From NCBI RefSeq assembly GCF_010894435.1, contig NZ_JAAIXZ010000008.1:1-64000 (forward strand): a stretch of DNA of 64,000 bases, read 5' to 3'. Under the pieces are notes generated by a model. It was not told the origin of the DNA, searched no databases, and worked only from the letters and a program-made list of their open reading frames with translations. The translations under genes and the position numbers were made by a program. This DNA is from Pyxidicoccus trucidator (lineage in GTDB: Bacteria > Myxococcota > Myxococcia > Myxococcales > Myxococcaceae). How positions within the stretch are numbered: position 1 is the first letter of the stretch; the number at the start of each line of letters is the position of its first letter. This document shows positions 43,000 through 51,856 of this stretch, one piece after another.

Positions 43000-45486
43000 A
43001 TGTCGACGTCTCACCGCTCCGCCCCGGGGCTGCTCGCCGTGGCCGCCCTGGCGCTCTTCGCCCTGGCCTGTTCCTCGTCAGAACCCTCGGACTCCGAAGA
43101 CTGTTCCTCGCAGCAGATCTCCTGCGGCGGCACCTGCCTCGACCCGCGGACGGATGACCGGAACTGCGGCGCGTGCGGCTTCGCCTGCCAGGCGGGCTAC
43201 GCCTGTACGCAGGGCGTGTGCGCCATCGAGGTGGCTTGTGGCAACGGCCAGCTCAACACGGGCGAGTCCTGTGACGACGGCAACCGCCGGGGGGATGACG
43301 GCTGCAGCGCGCTGTGCTCGCTGGAGCCCGGCTACACCTGCCCCGGCACGCCCGGCGTCTGTGCCACCCGGTGTGGCGACGGCGTGCGCGCGGGGAGCGA
43401 GGCCTGCGACGACGGCAACGCGGCCTCCAATGATGGCTGCTCCGCCGCCTGTGCGCTGGAGTCCGGCTACGACTGCACCAGCACCACGCCCACCGTCTGT
43501 GCCGCGCGCTGCGGGGACGGGCGCGTGAGGGGCAGCGAGTCGTGCGACGACGGCAACACCACTCCGGGTGACGGGTGCAACGCCAGCTGCAACGTGGAGG
43601 GGGTGTTCGAGACCGAGGCGAACGACACGGTCGCCACCGCCAACCCGCTGGCCTGGGTGCCGGCGCGGGCGTTCGGCGCGCTGGCGTCCGGGGCGGACGT
43701 GGACATGTACCGCTTCACCCTCGCCTCGGTGTCCGACGTGCTCATCGAAACGGACGACAGCCGCGGCTCGCACAGCTGCCAGAACATCGACACGGGCATC
43801 CGGCTGCTGGACGCGAACGGCAACTTCCTGGCGGAGGACGACGACAGCGGGCTGGGCTTCTGCTCCCTGCTGGACCCTGCGACCGACCCGGAGGTGACGC
43901 ACCTGCGCCCCGGCACCTACTACGTCGCCGTCCGCGCCGTGGGGTTCAGCGGCACGGCCGCCCTCCCCTACGGCCTCAACATCCGGCGCGTCGCCACCTG
44001 CGGCGACGGCGAGCGGACGGGCAGCGAGACGTGCGACGACGGCAACACGGCGGACGGCGACACGTGCAACCGCTTCTGCCAGGTGCCGCCCGCTCCGGAG
44101 GCCGAGCCCAATGGCACGACGGCCACCGCCAGCGGACCGCTGACTCCAGAGAGCCTCTTCGGTGGCGCGCTCACCCCCTCGGGGGATGTGGACTTCTATC
44201 GCTTCACTCTCACCGCCACCTCGGACGTCGCCCTGGAGGTCTTCGACGAGGCAGGCCCGTCGAGCTGCCTGGGCATGGACCCGAACCTCGCCCTGCTCGA
44301 CGCGAGTGGCGCGGTGGTCGCTTCCAACGATGATGGCGGGCCGGAGAACTGCCCCCTGCTCTCCGCGGAGCGGGGAGACCGTGCCATGCGGCGGCTCGCC
44401 CCGGGCACCTGGTATGTGCGTGTCCAGTCGACCCCGGGCGGAGTCATCCCCGGCTACACCGTGCGCGTGCGGTACGAGGCCGTGTGTGGTGATGGCCGCG
44501 TCACCGGCAGCGAGGAGTGCGACGGGGGCGGGCGCTGCACCAGCACCTGCGAGCGCGTCCCGGTGTGTGGCGACGGGTTCCTCGACGCGCCCGAGAGCTG
44601 CGAGGACAGCAACACCGCGGACGGAGACGGCTGCAGCCGGACGTGCGCCGTGGAGGGCGCGACCTCCGAGGTGGAGCCCAACGACACCCGCGCCGACGCG
44701 GACGCGCGCGCCTCCGGTGGCTCGCCCGTGCGCATCACCAGCGGCGGGCGGCACTCCGGGGTGCTCTCCGGGGCGACGGACGTGGACCTGTACCGTGTCG
44801 AGCTCGCGGCGCCGACCGTGGTGCGCTTCGAGACCTTCCACGGAGGCGTGCTGCGCTGCGACGTAGGGGGAGACACGCGGGTGCGGCTGCTCGGCTCGAC
44901 GGGCACCCTCGTCGCCGAGTCCTCCGGCGAGGGCCTCCGCGAGTGCGCGGCGCTCCTCTACCACCTGACCGCGGGCGTGCACTACGTGGAGGTCTCCGCG
45001 AGCCCGAACGGAGAGGTGCCCTTCACCTACGTCCTGGAGACGACCTTCCTGGCCAGCGCGGGAACCGAGGCGGAGCCCAACGAGGTGCTCGCCAGCGCCA
45101 ATACGCTGAGCCTCACCAACGGGGAGGGCTTCGTCAGCGGGACCCACCCCACCGCGAGCGACCGGGACGTCTTCCGCATCACCGTGCCCGCAGGAGGCCG
45201 CTCGCTGCGCGCGGAAATCAGCGAGGGCACCGGGACGGAGAGCTGTGAGTCGCAAGGCATCGACAGCCAGCTCACGCTGCTCGACGCGGACGGCGAGCAG
45301 TTGACCACCGACGACGACGGCGGCCGGGGCTACTGCTCGCGCATCGACGGCACCGGCCCCACGCCGGATGACTTCGGCGCCAGAAACCTGGCGGCGGGCA
45401 CCTACTACCTGGAGGTGCGCGCCGCGAGTCTGGCGAGCGGGGAGGACGCCATCTTCAACTACCGGCTTTCCGTCACCCTGCGCTGA
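43000..45486 (+). CDS. Cys-rich (DUF4215) lipoprotein with PPC-type domains
   Basis: The 828-residue lipoprotein (AVAALALFALAC) has repeated DUF4215/Myxococcus cysteine-rich modules (GDG...GSE-x-CDDGN...GDGC) at about 80-205, near 335 and near 500-550. They alternate with pre-peptidase C-terminal (PPC)-like beta-sandwiches (for example DVDMYRFTLASVSDVLIE and VDFYRFTLTATSDVALEVFD), four in all. No peptidase domain is present. It is probably a surface or outer-membrane-vesicle adhesive protein. Confidence 0.8.
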   Translation: MSTSHRSAPGLLAVAALALFALACSSSEPSDSEDCSSQQISCGGTCLDPRTDDRNCGACGFACQAGYACTQGVCAIEVACGNGQLNTGESCDDGNRRGDDGCSALCSLEPGYTCPGTPGVCATRCGDGVRAGSEACDDGNAASNDGCSAACALESGYDCTSTTPTVCAARCGDGRVRGSESCDDGNTTPGDGCNASCNVEGVFETEANDTVATANPLAWVPARAFGALASGADVDMYRFTLASVSDVLIETDDSRGSHSCQNIDTGIRLLDANGNFLAEDDDSGLGFCSLLDPATDPEVTHLRPGTYYVAVRAVGFSGTAALPYGLNIRRVATCGDGERTGSETCDDGNTADGDTCNRFCQVPPAPEAEPNGTTATASGPLTPESLFGGALTPSGDVDFYRFTLTATSDVALEVFDEAGPSSCLGMDPNLALLDASGAVVASNDDGGPENCPLLSAERGDRAMRRLAPGTWYVRVQSTPGGVIPGYTVRVRYEAVCGDGRVTGSEECDGGGRCTSTCERVPVCGDGFLDAPESCEDSNTADGDGCSRTCAVEGATSEVEPNDTRADADARASGGSPVRITSGGRHSGVLSGATDVDLYRVELAAPTVVRFETFHGGVLRCDVGGDTRVRLLGSTGTLVAESSGEGLRECAALLYHLTAGVHYVEVSASPNGEVPFTYVLETTFLASAGTEAEPNEVLASANTLSLTNGEGFVSGTHPTASDRDVFRITVPAGGRSLRAEISEGTGTESCESQGIDSQLTLLDADGEQLTTDDDGGRGYCSRIDGTGPTPDDFGARNLAAGTYYLEVRAASLASGEDAIFNYRLSVTLR

Positions 45487-45663
45487 ACCCGGGCTTGCTC
45501 CGCCCTCCGTCCCGCGCGGTGGGTGGGGCCGGCCCCTCCCTTCACGATGCCCGGGTGCCATGGTCCGCATGGCGCCCCTGCTAGACTCCGCCCGCTCCCA
45601 GGAATCGAGCACCGGGCCTGTTGCTTCGCGGAGCCCCGCCTCCCTTTTCCAGAGAGAACCACC

Positions 45664-46545
45664 ATGCTCCACCGTTCGCTGCGTCCCCTGCTGCTCCTGG
45701 CCTCGCTCGTCATCGGCTGCTCACCCGCCCTCAAGGTCCGCGTGTTGGAGCCAGCGCGGGTGAACGTGGGCTCCTCCAAGAAGCTGGTCCTGATGCAGAC
45801 CGAGGGCCGTCCCAGCATCCGGGACTACGTCCTCAACGAGCTGCGGCGGCAGAGCCGGCAGGACGGCTACTTCGCGCTCGCGGACCGCACCGACACGGGC
45901 GCCATCGTGAAGGTCGCGGGCCGCGAGGTGCAGATTCATGGCGACAAGGCTCCCACCCTGGAGCAGGGGGAGATTGGCCTGCGCGTCGACGTGCTCGGAT
46001 GGGACACCGACATGGAGAAGCGCGTCACCGAGACCAAGGACGACAAGGGCAAGGTCAAGAAGACGAAGAAGGACGTCTTTGTCGCGAAGCTCGTCCTCGG
46101 CGTGACGGCCTTCAACTCCGCCGGCAGGGTGCTGCTCGCGGAGGAGGAGTACGCGGGCCAGTTCGAGTCGGAGAAGGTGGACGAGCTGCTCCCCATGGCC
46201 GCCGCGCAGATGGTGGACCGCGTGCTCGGGGAAATCACGCCCCGTCACGTCACCCACTACATCCGGATGGATGACGACGACGAGGCGCAGAAGGACTTCG
46301 TCAAGGCGGCCGAGAATGGCGACGTCGACGGGGCCGTCACCAAGCTGACGGCGTACGTGGAGCAGCACCCGGACAACGCGGGTGCCTTGTACAACCTCGC
46401 CGTGCTGCAGGATGCCAGCGGCGAGTACGAGAAGGCGCTGGAGCACTACTCGCGCGCCATCTCCCTGGCCTCGAAGGACTTTTATGTGAAGATGCGGGAC
46501 GAGTGCGCCGCCCGGCTCGCGAGTCGGCAGGCCCTGGCGGAGTGA
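45664..46545 (+). CDS. TPR-containing lipoprotein
   Basis: The 293-residue lipoprotein (LLLASLVIGC) has an N-terminal domain with SSKKLVLMQTEGRPSIRDYV that resembles regions in FlgT/LpoB-like envelope proteins. A charged Lys-rich loop follows, then C-terminal TPR helices (ENGDVDGAVTKLTAYVEQHP, ALYNLAVLQDASGEYEKALE). Function is unknown; a scaffold role in the periplasm is likely. The sigma-factor gene follows 87 bases later, so they could be transcribed together. Confidence 0.7.
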   Translation: MLHRSLRPLLLLASLVIGCSPALKVRVLEPARVNVGSSKKLVLMQTEGRPSIRDYVLNELRRQSRQDGYFALADRTDTGAIVKVAGREVQIHGDKAPTLEQGEIGLRVDVLGWDTDMEKRVTETKDDKGKVKKTKKDVFVAKLVLGVTAFNSAGRVLLAEEEYAGQFESEKVDELLPMAAAQMVDRVLGEITPRHVTHYIRMDDDDEAQKDFVKAAENGDVDGAVTKLTAYVEQHPDNAGALYNLAVLQDASGEYEKALEHYSRAISLASKDFYVKMRDECAARLASRQALAE

Positions 46546-46632
46546 CGTGCGTCCCGACCCCTCCGGCCCGTGAGGGCTCGTGGACCTTCGGTTTGAGTGT
46601 TCGCGAGGCCCGGTGGTCCGGAGGTGGCTCGA

Positions 46633-47235
46633 TTGAGTGCGGAGTCCGCCGCTTCCCGGGGAGGGCCCGCCGCGAGGGCGGCTCCTCCTGCGCCGACCTC
46701 GGAGGACCTCGCGGCGCTCTACCGGCGCTTCGGCCCCGCCGTGCACCGGCGGGCGCTGTCGCTCACGCGTGACGCCGAGGAGGCGCTGGACGTCACCCAG
46801 GACACCTTCCTGGCGTACATGAACGTCCGGCGCACTCCGCGCGACGAGGCCTCGCCCTTCACGGTGCTGTATCAAATCGCCACGTACCGGGCGGTGGACC
46901 GGGTCCGCCGCCGCGCGCGCTGGTCCGGCCGCCTGGGCCCGCTGTCCGTGGAGGACGAGGACGGGGAGGCGGAGCACCCGCGCGGGGAGGTGGCGACGGC
47001 GCACACGGGCGGGCTGGAGCGGGTGGAGGCCCTGCAGGACCTGGCGCTCCTCACGCAGGGCGAGGACCCGGAGGTGCTGACGGTGGCGGTGCTCTACTTC
47101 GTGGAGGGGCACACCACGGAAGAGGTGGCGCGGGTGCTGGACATGTCTCGCAAGACGGTGACCCGGATGCTGGCGCGCTTCGCCGAGCGCGCTCGGAAGC
47201 GCAGCCTCCGGCTGGCCCCGGGGGACGCGCCATGA
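46633..47235 (+). CDS. ECF-type RNA polymerase sigma factor
   Basis: The 200-residue protein has region 2 (LYRRFGPAVHRRALSLTRDA, LDVTQDTFLAYMN) and region 4 with a helix-turn-helix (HTTEEVARVLDMSRKTVTRM). The start is best placed at TTG 46633, because a strong GGAGGTGG site lies 6 bases before it; GTG 46597 is an alternative. The stop overlaps the ATG of the anti-sigma gene (ATGA), showing translational coupling. Confidence 0.88.
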   Translation: MSAESAASRGGPAARAAPPAPTSEDLAALYRRFGPAVHRRALSLTRDAEEALDVTQDTFLAYMNVRRTPRDEASPFTVLYQIATYRAVDRVRRRARWSGRLGPLSVEDEDGEAEHPRGEVATAHTGGLERVEALQDLALLTQGEDPEVLTVAVLYFVEGHTTEEVARVLDMSRKTVTRMLARFAERARKRSLRLAPGDAP

Positions 47236-47936
47236 GCGAGGGCGGTCGCCGTCTCCAGGAGGCCCTGCTGGAGCGCTACCTCGCGGACGCGCTGTCGCCG
47301 GAGGCCCGCCGCCAGGTGGACGCCGTGCTGGAGGCGTCGGCGGCGGACCGCGAGCGGCTGGCGGAGCTGCGAGCGGACTCGGCGGCGTTCCTCGTCCAGC
47401 ACCCGCCCGGGCCGCTGGTGGCTCGCTACGAGGCGTCCCAGCCCGCGCGGCGGCGGCCCTGGTGGGTGTTGCTGGTGCCGGCGCTCGCGGCCTCGGTGCT
47501 GGTGGTGGTGTGGCAGCGCGAGGACCCCTTCACGGTGAAGGGGGGCGTGTCGCTGGTGCTGCACCGCAAGGCAGGTGACGGCAGCGCGCGGGTGGAGCCG
47601 GGCGCGACGCTGGCGCCCGGAGACGTCCTCCAGTTCGAGGTGAAGGCGGCCGGGGACGGCTACGTGGCGGTGCTGAGCCGGGACGGGCAGGGCATCGTCA
47701 CCGTGTACCACCCGTTCGAGGGCACCCAGGCAGCGGGCTATCAGGCCGCGCGCCCGATGCTCCAGGCGGCCATCGAGCTGGACGACGTGCGGGGGCGCGA
47801 GGACGTGTACGCGCTGCACTCGCGCGAGCCCTTCGCGCTGGACTGGGCCGTGGCCGCGTTGAAGGAGGGCCGGCGGCTGGAGGACGTGGCGCCGAAGGAC
47901 GTGACGGTGGAGCACGTCGGCTTCGACAAGCGCTGA
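47232..47936 (+). CDS. Membrane anti-sigma factor with DUF4384-like domain
   Basis: The 234-residue protein has a helical cytoplasmic part (ALLERYLADALSPEARRQVD) and one membrane helix at about 75-92 (PWWVLLVPALAASVLVVVW). Its outer beta domain (VLQFEVKAAGDGYVAVLSRD, ALHSREPFALDW) resembles DUF4384. Its position directly after, and overlapping, an ECF sigma gene marks it as the cognate anti-sigma factor. The classical zinc HxxxCxxC motif is absent. Confidence 0.75.
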   Translation: MSEGGRRLQEALLERYLADALSPEARRQVDAVLEASAADRERLAELRADSAAFLVQHPPGPLVARYEASQPARRRPWWVLLVPALAASVLVVVWQREDPFTVKGGVSLVLHRKAGDGSARVEPGATLAPGDVLQFEVKAAGDGYVAVLSRDGQGIVTVYHPFEGTQAAGYQAARPMLQAAIELDDVRGREDVYALHSREPFALDWAVAALKEGRRLEDVAPKDVTVEHVGFDKR

Positions 47937-48130
47937 GGAAGAGCCACTCCCGCTCCCGGGTCGGGGCCCCCCAGCGTGGGCCGCTCCGAGGGGCGAGAAT
48001 AAAAAGTCCCACGGAAAATCCCTCGCGCGATGAACGAGGTAAGCGGGGCGCGTTGGTGCCCCGGGTCCTTGGGGGGCCTGGGGCGCCATGCCTGTCGGCG
48101 CCGTCCGCGATGCAAGGGGGAAGGTGAGAG

Positions 48131-48934
48131 ATGACGACCGTGCGGTGTGTGATTGCCTCGTCGCAGCGGCAGTTGGACGACGCGCTCCGGGTGCGCTGGG
48201 CGGTGTTCGGCGCGGAGCTGGGGCTGTTGGGGACTCCGCCTCCAGCGCCTCGTGACGTGAGCTGCTTCGACACGCTGGAGACGACGCTCCACTTCGTGGT
48301 GTACGCGGGGGACAAGGCCGTGGCCACGTCGCGGCTGCTGCTGCCGAACGCGGAGGTGGCGCGCGCCTCCGGACGGCGGCTGGGCATCGAGCTGGAGCAG
48401 AAGCTGGACCTGGAGAACGTGGACGCGCCGGGCATGCGGCTGGCGGAGACGACGCGCTACTGCGTGCTGAGCGGCTACCGCGGCTCGGAGGTGTTGCTGC
48501 GCCTGCAGGCGGAGATGTACCGGGAGAGCCGCCGGCGCGGGGTGACGCACTGGATTGCGTCAGCGAACACGGAGACGGACTGCGAGGTGGACGCGCTCAT
48601 CGCCTTCCAGGTGGCCGCGCGGATGAGGTGCGTGAGCCCCCGCTGGAAGGTGATTCCCCTCGCGCCCGCCCAGGCACCCGAGGTGCCCGAGGCGCCGCTG
48701 TTCACGCCCGAGGAGCGCCTGCGCGCCTGCCAGGGCCGCTTCGACGGGCTGCGCCTGCCGCGCACGCTGTCGCTCTTCGCGAAGAAGCTGGGCGCGTGCT
48801 TCATCGCCGAGCCGCTCTACGACGCGCGCTTCCACCGGTACGCCACGCCGCTGGTGGCCGCGCTGGACGCGATTCCGGCCAGCACGCTGGGCTGGTTCGA
48901 TGCGTTTCCGGAAGGCGCCACGCGCGCCGCCTGA
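48131..48934 (+). CDS. GNAT/autoinducer-synthase-like acyltransferase
   Basis: The 267-residue protein begins VRCVIASSQRQLDDALRVRW, the pattern of N-acyl amino acid/homoserine-lactone synthase-like GNAT proteins. It has a central strand-rich core (LHFVVYAGDKAVATSRLLLP, RLAETTRYCV, SEVLLRLQAEMYRESRRRGV). The last 100 residues form an extra helical region. It probably makes an N-acyl metabolite. The haem-oxygenase-like gene follows after 79 bases on the same strand and may modify the product. Confidence 0.7.
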   Translation: MTTVRCVIASSQRQLDDALRVRWAVFGAELGLLGTPPPAPRDVSCFDTLETTLHFVVYAGDKAVATSRLLLPNAEVARASGRRLGIELEQKLDLENVDAPGMRLAETTRYCVLSGYRGSEVLLRLQAEMYRESRRRGVTHWIASANTETDCEVDALIAFQVAARMRCVSPRWKVIPLAPAQAPEVPEAPLFTPEERLRACQGRFDGLRLPRTLSLFAKKLGACFIAEPLYDARFHRYATPLVAALDAIPASTLGWFDAFPEGATRAA

Positions 48935-49013
48935 AGTCCCCGCCACACCCTTCCAACACCACCCATCCATTCAACCGCGGACGCGCCTGCGCGTGCCCGC
49001 ACGGGAGAAGACC

Positions 49014-49700
49014 ATGTCGACGGACCTCATCGTGAAGCTGGAGCAGGAGGCGAACACCCTGGTGCGCGAGCTGGACGCGCACCCGGACGCGCGGAGCCTC
49101 TTCGAGGGCACGGCGGACGCCGCGCGCTACGCGGGCTACCTCGTGCAGTCGTACCACTACGTGCGCTGGACGGCGCCGCTGCTGGGCCTGGCGGGCCGGC
49201 GCATGCAGCGGTTGGGGCGCCACCCCGCGCTGGCCGAGCTGCTCGTGCAGAAGGCGAAGGAGGAGTCGGGCCACGAGCGCTGGCTGCTCTCCGACTTGCG
49301 CGCGCTGGGCTGGACGAAGGAGCGCGTGGAGATGACGCCGGCCTGCGCGGCGGTGCGGGCGTATGTGAATTGGAACCGCTTCACCTCGGAGGCGGGCGTG
49401 CCCACCGCGTTCCTCGGCACGGCCTACGTGCTGGAGCACCTGTCCGTGGTGCGCGCGGGGTTGGCGGCGGAGCGACTGGTGGCCCGGGGCGCCATCCCCG
49501 GCATCCACCGCGCCGTCACCTTCCTGCGAGGCCACGCGGGAGCGGATGAGGGCCACGTCGCGGAGCTGGCCAGCGTGCTGCGCACCCTGGAGGACCCGGC
49601 CGAGCGGGAGGCCATCCTCCTGTCCGCCACCACCACGCGCGCCCTCTATCCGGCCCTCTTCACCCCAGTCGAGGAGGCCGCGGTCCACGACGTGGGCTGA
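49014..49700 (+). CDS. Haem-oxygenase-like iron-containing redox protein
   Basis: The 228-residue all-helical protein starts at ATG 49014. Conserved metal-ligand positions of haem-oxygenase-like diiron proteins are visible: YLVQSYHYVRW, KAKEESGHERWLLSDL, AYVLEHLSVVR and GHAGADEGHVAEL. Members oxidise amino acids, fatty acids or other small substrates with oxygen. Pairing with the acyltransferase suggests a two-step biosynthesis of an acylated or decarboxylated product; this is inference. Confidence 0.75.
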   Translation: MSTDLIVKLEQEANTLVRELDAHPDARSLFEGTADAARYAGYLVQSYHYVRWTAPLLGLAGRRMQRLGRHPALAELLVQKAKEESGHERWLLSDLRALGWTKERVEMTPACAAVRAYVNWNRFTSEAGVPTAFLGTAYVLEHLSVVRAGLAAERLVARGAIPGIHRAVTFLRGHAGADEGHVAELASVLRTLEDPAEREAILLSATTTRALYPALFTPVEEAAVHDVG

Positions 49701-49748
49701 GCACCGACACGCCCCCAGGGCCCGCCCTCCTCACTTTGACTTGCAGAA

Positions 49749-49785
49749 GTGTACGAATGACACTAACAATGTGTCGAAGGTACAC
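49749..49785. promoter_or_regulatory. 37-bp double palindrome upstream of the SPFH gene
   Basis: Two nested inverted repeats share one centre (49767): outer arms GTGTAC (49749-49754) and GTACAC (49780-49785), and inner arms GACAC (49759-49763) and GTGTC (49771-49775). A TTGAC box lies just before it (49737). It ends 19 bases before the SPFH start and looks like an operator for a dimer-of-dimers regulator overlapping the promoter. Confidence 0.6.
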
Positions 49786-49804
49786 GAAGCGGGAGGGCGG
49801 GCCC

Positions 49805-50830
49805 ATGGTCATCGGGTACATGAAGGCAGCACCGACGACGTACGTGATGCAGTTCGAGGGGGGCAGGGTGGTGCGAGAGGGGGCGGGGCTCGCGTTCTTC
49901 TACTGGAAGCCGTCCGCGACGCTGGTGTCGGTGCCGCTGGCGAGCGCGGATGTGCCCTTCGCCTTCAATGAGGTGACGCGGGACTTCCAGGCGGTGACGC
50001 TGCAGGGGCAGCTCACCTACCGGGTGGCGGACCCGAAGCGGCTGGCGTCGCTGCTGGACTACTCGGTGGGGCCGTCCGGCCGGCATCGCTCGGACGACCC
50101 GGAGAAGCTGCAGGAGCGGCTGGTGCAGGTGGCCCAGGTGCGGGCGCGCACGGTGGTGCAGGGCCTGCCGCTGCGCGAGGTGCTGGTCCAGACGGGCACC
50201 ATCGAAGCGCAGGTGCTCGCGGCGCTGGCGGTGGCCGAGTCGGTGCGGGGGCTGGGCGTGGAGGTCATGGCCTTCTCGCTGCTGTCGGTGAAGCCGACGC
50301 CGGAGATGGCGCGGGCGCTGGAGGCGGAGGCGCGCGAGGACCTGCAGCGCACCGCCGACGAGGCCATCTACGCGCGCCGCAACGCGGCCGTGGAGCAGGA
50401 GCGCCGCATCAAGGAGAGCGAGCTGGCCACGGAGTTGGCGGTGGAGGAGCGGCAGCGCCAGATTCGCGAGGCGAAGATGGCGGCGGACATCTCCGTGGAG
50501 GAGCAGCGCTCGGCGTTGATGGAGCGCTGGAGCCAGAACGAGCGCCAGGCCGCGGACGCCCGCGCCTACGCGCTGGAGAAGACGCTGGCCCCGGTGCGCG
50601 GGGTGGACTGGAAGACGCTGATGGCCACGTCCGCGGGGGGCGCGGACCCGGCGCTGAACATCGCGCTCGCCTTCCGGGAGATGGGGGAGAACGCGCAGCG
50701 CATCGGCGAGCTGAACGTGTCGCCGGACCTGCTGCACTCGCTGATGAGCGCCTCGGGCGGTGGTGGGGGTGGTGCGAAGCCCACGCGGCCCGTGCAGGGC
50801 CACAGGCCGGTAGACCCGCGCGAGCGCTGA
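49805..50830 (+). CDS. SPFH/band-7 domain protein
   Basis: The 341-residue protein starts at ATG 49805 (GGGAGGGCGG site). A band-7 domain with no membrane anchor spans about 20-200 (VPFAFNEVTRDFQAVTLQGQ, RARTVVQGLPLREVLVQTGT). A long charged coiled coil follows (about 205-270) and the tail is glycine-rich. SPFH proteins assemble into ring-like or sheet-like scaffolds. The NAD-kinase-like gene follows after 18 bases, so they form an operon, probably under control of the palindrome at 49749. Confidence 0.8.
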   Translation: MVIGYMKAAPTTYVMQFEGGRVVREGAGLAFFYWKPSATLVSVPLASADVPFAFNEVTRDFQAVTLQGQLTYRVADPKRLASLLDYSVGPSGRHRSDDPEKLQERLVQVAQVRARTVVQGLPLREVLVQTGTIEAQVLAALAVAESVRGLGVEVMAFSLLSVKPTPEMARALEAEAREDLQRTADEAIYARRNAAVEQERRIKESELATELAVEERQRQIREAKMAADISVEEQRSALMERWSQNERQAADARAYALEKTLAPVRGVDWKTLMATSAGGADPALNIALAFREMGENAQRIGELNVSPDLLHSLMSASGGGGGGAKPTRPVQGHRPVDPRER

Positions 50831-50848
50831 CCGGAAGGAGGGCGGGCC

Positions 50849-51769
50849 ATGTACGAGAAGATTGTCCTCGTCACCCGCCGCACGCGGCTGGCGGGGCTGG
50901 TGGAGCGCTTCAACACCAAGAAGCAGGCGAAGTTCTACGTCGAGCACGCGGGGCAGGACTTCGAGGAGTTCTCCCGCGAGGACGAGTCCTACCGCCGCTC
51001 GGTGGACACGCTGCGCGACGCGCTGGGCCTGGGGCTGCCGGTGCAGCAGGTGGACCGGAGCCTGGTGCCCACCTTCCTCTTCACGGGGAAGGAAGTGGTG
51101 GTGGTGGCGGGGCAGGACGGGCTGGTGGCGAACGTGGCGAAGTACGTGGGGGAGCAGCCGCTGGTGGGCGTGAACCCGGACCCGGAGCGCTTCGACGGCG
51201 TGCTGCTGCCGTACCGCGTGGCGGGGGCCCGGGGCGCGGTGCGGCGGGTGCTGGAGGGCAAGGCCGGCTTCCGGCAGGTGACGCTGGCGGAGGCGCGGCT
51301 GGGGGACGGGCAGCGGCTGCTGGCCTTCAACGACTTGTTCATCGGCGCGAAGACGCACGTGTCGGCGCGCTACCAGCTGCGCTACGGGGACCAGGAGGAG
51401 GCGCAGTCGTCCAGCGGGGTGCTGGTGTCCACGGGGGCGGGCTCCAGCGGGTGGCTGTCCTCCGTGTTCACGCTGGCGCGGAGCCTGACGCAGCAGACGG
51501 GTGGAGTGCCGGGGCAGCCGTGGAAGCTGGGGTGGGAGGAGCCGAAGCTCGCGTTCGTGGTGCGCGAGCCCTTCATCAGCCGGCACTCGGCCGCGGACGT
51601 GGTGGGTGGCTTCGTGACGGAGGAGCGCGAGCTGGTGCTGGAGTCGCGGATGGCGTCGGGGGGCGTCATCTTCAGCGACGGCGTGGAGGAGGACTTCCTC
51701 ACGTTCGGCGCAGGTGCCACCGCGCGCATCCGCCCCGCGAAGCAGCGCGCGCGGCTGGTGGTGGGGTGA
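50849..51769 (+). CDS. NAD-kinase-like protein
   Basis: The 306-residue protein follows the NAD-kinase fold in order: VVVVAGQDGLVANVAKYVG at the place of the GGDGT loop, PLVGVNPDP, FNDLFIGAKTH, and VLVSTGAGSSGWLSS at the place of the STPTGSTAY-like loop. The glycine loop is altered (GQDGL), so catalysis is possible but not certain. It sits 18 bases after the SPFH gene. It may make or sense NADP at an SPFH assembly, or be a non-canonical paralogue of the housekeeping kinase. Confidence 0.75.
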   Translation: MYEKIVLVTRRTRLAGLVERFNTKKQAKFYVEHAGQDFEEFSREDESYRRSVDTLRDALGLGLPVQQVDRSLVPTFLFTGKEVVVVAGQDGLVANVAKYVGEQPLVGVNPDPERFDGVLLPYRVAGARGAVRRVLEGKAGFRQVTLAEARLGDGQRLLAFNDLFIGAKTHVSARYQLRYGDQEEAQSSSGVLVSTGAGSSGWLSSVFTLARSLTQQTGGVPGQPWKLGWEEPKLAFVVREPFISRHSAADVVGGFVTEERELVLESRMASGGVIFSDGVEEDFLTFGAGATARIRPAKQRARLVVG

Positions 51770-51824
51770 CGCTCCGGCGTCCAGGGCTGGGGCCACGCGC
51801 GGGACTGCGTGTCCTCGCGCGCGA

Positions 51825-51845
51825 CCCGGGGCTCAACGCCCCGGG
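51825..51845. terminator. Hairpin between convergent genes
   Basis: CCCGGGGC (51825-51832) pairs perfectly with GCCCCGGG (51838-51845) around TCAAC. It lies between the NAD-kinase-like gene and the convergent lipoprotein gene. Confidence 0.6.
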
Positions 51846-51856
51846 CCCCGTTTCCC

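Noticed and set aside
43078..45672. An 864-codon minus-strand open frame
   Set aside because: It is antisense to the Cys-rich PPC lipoprotein and reads as a repetitive Arg/Val/Gly/Ala sequence.
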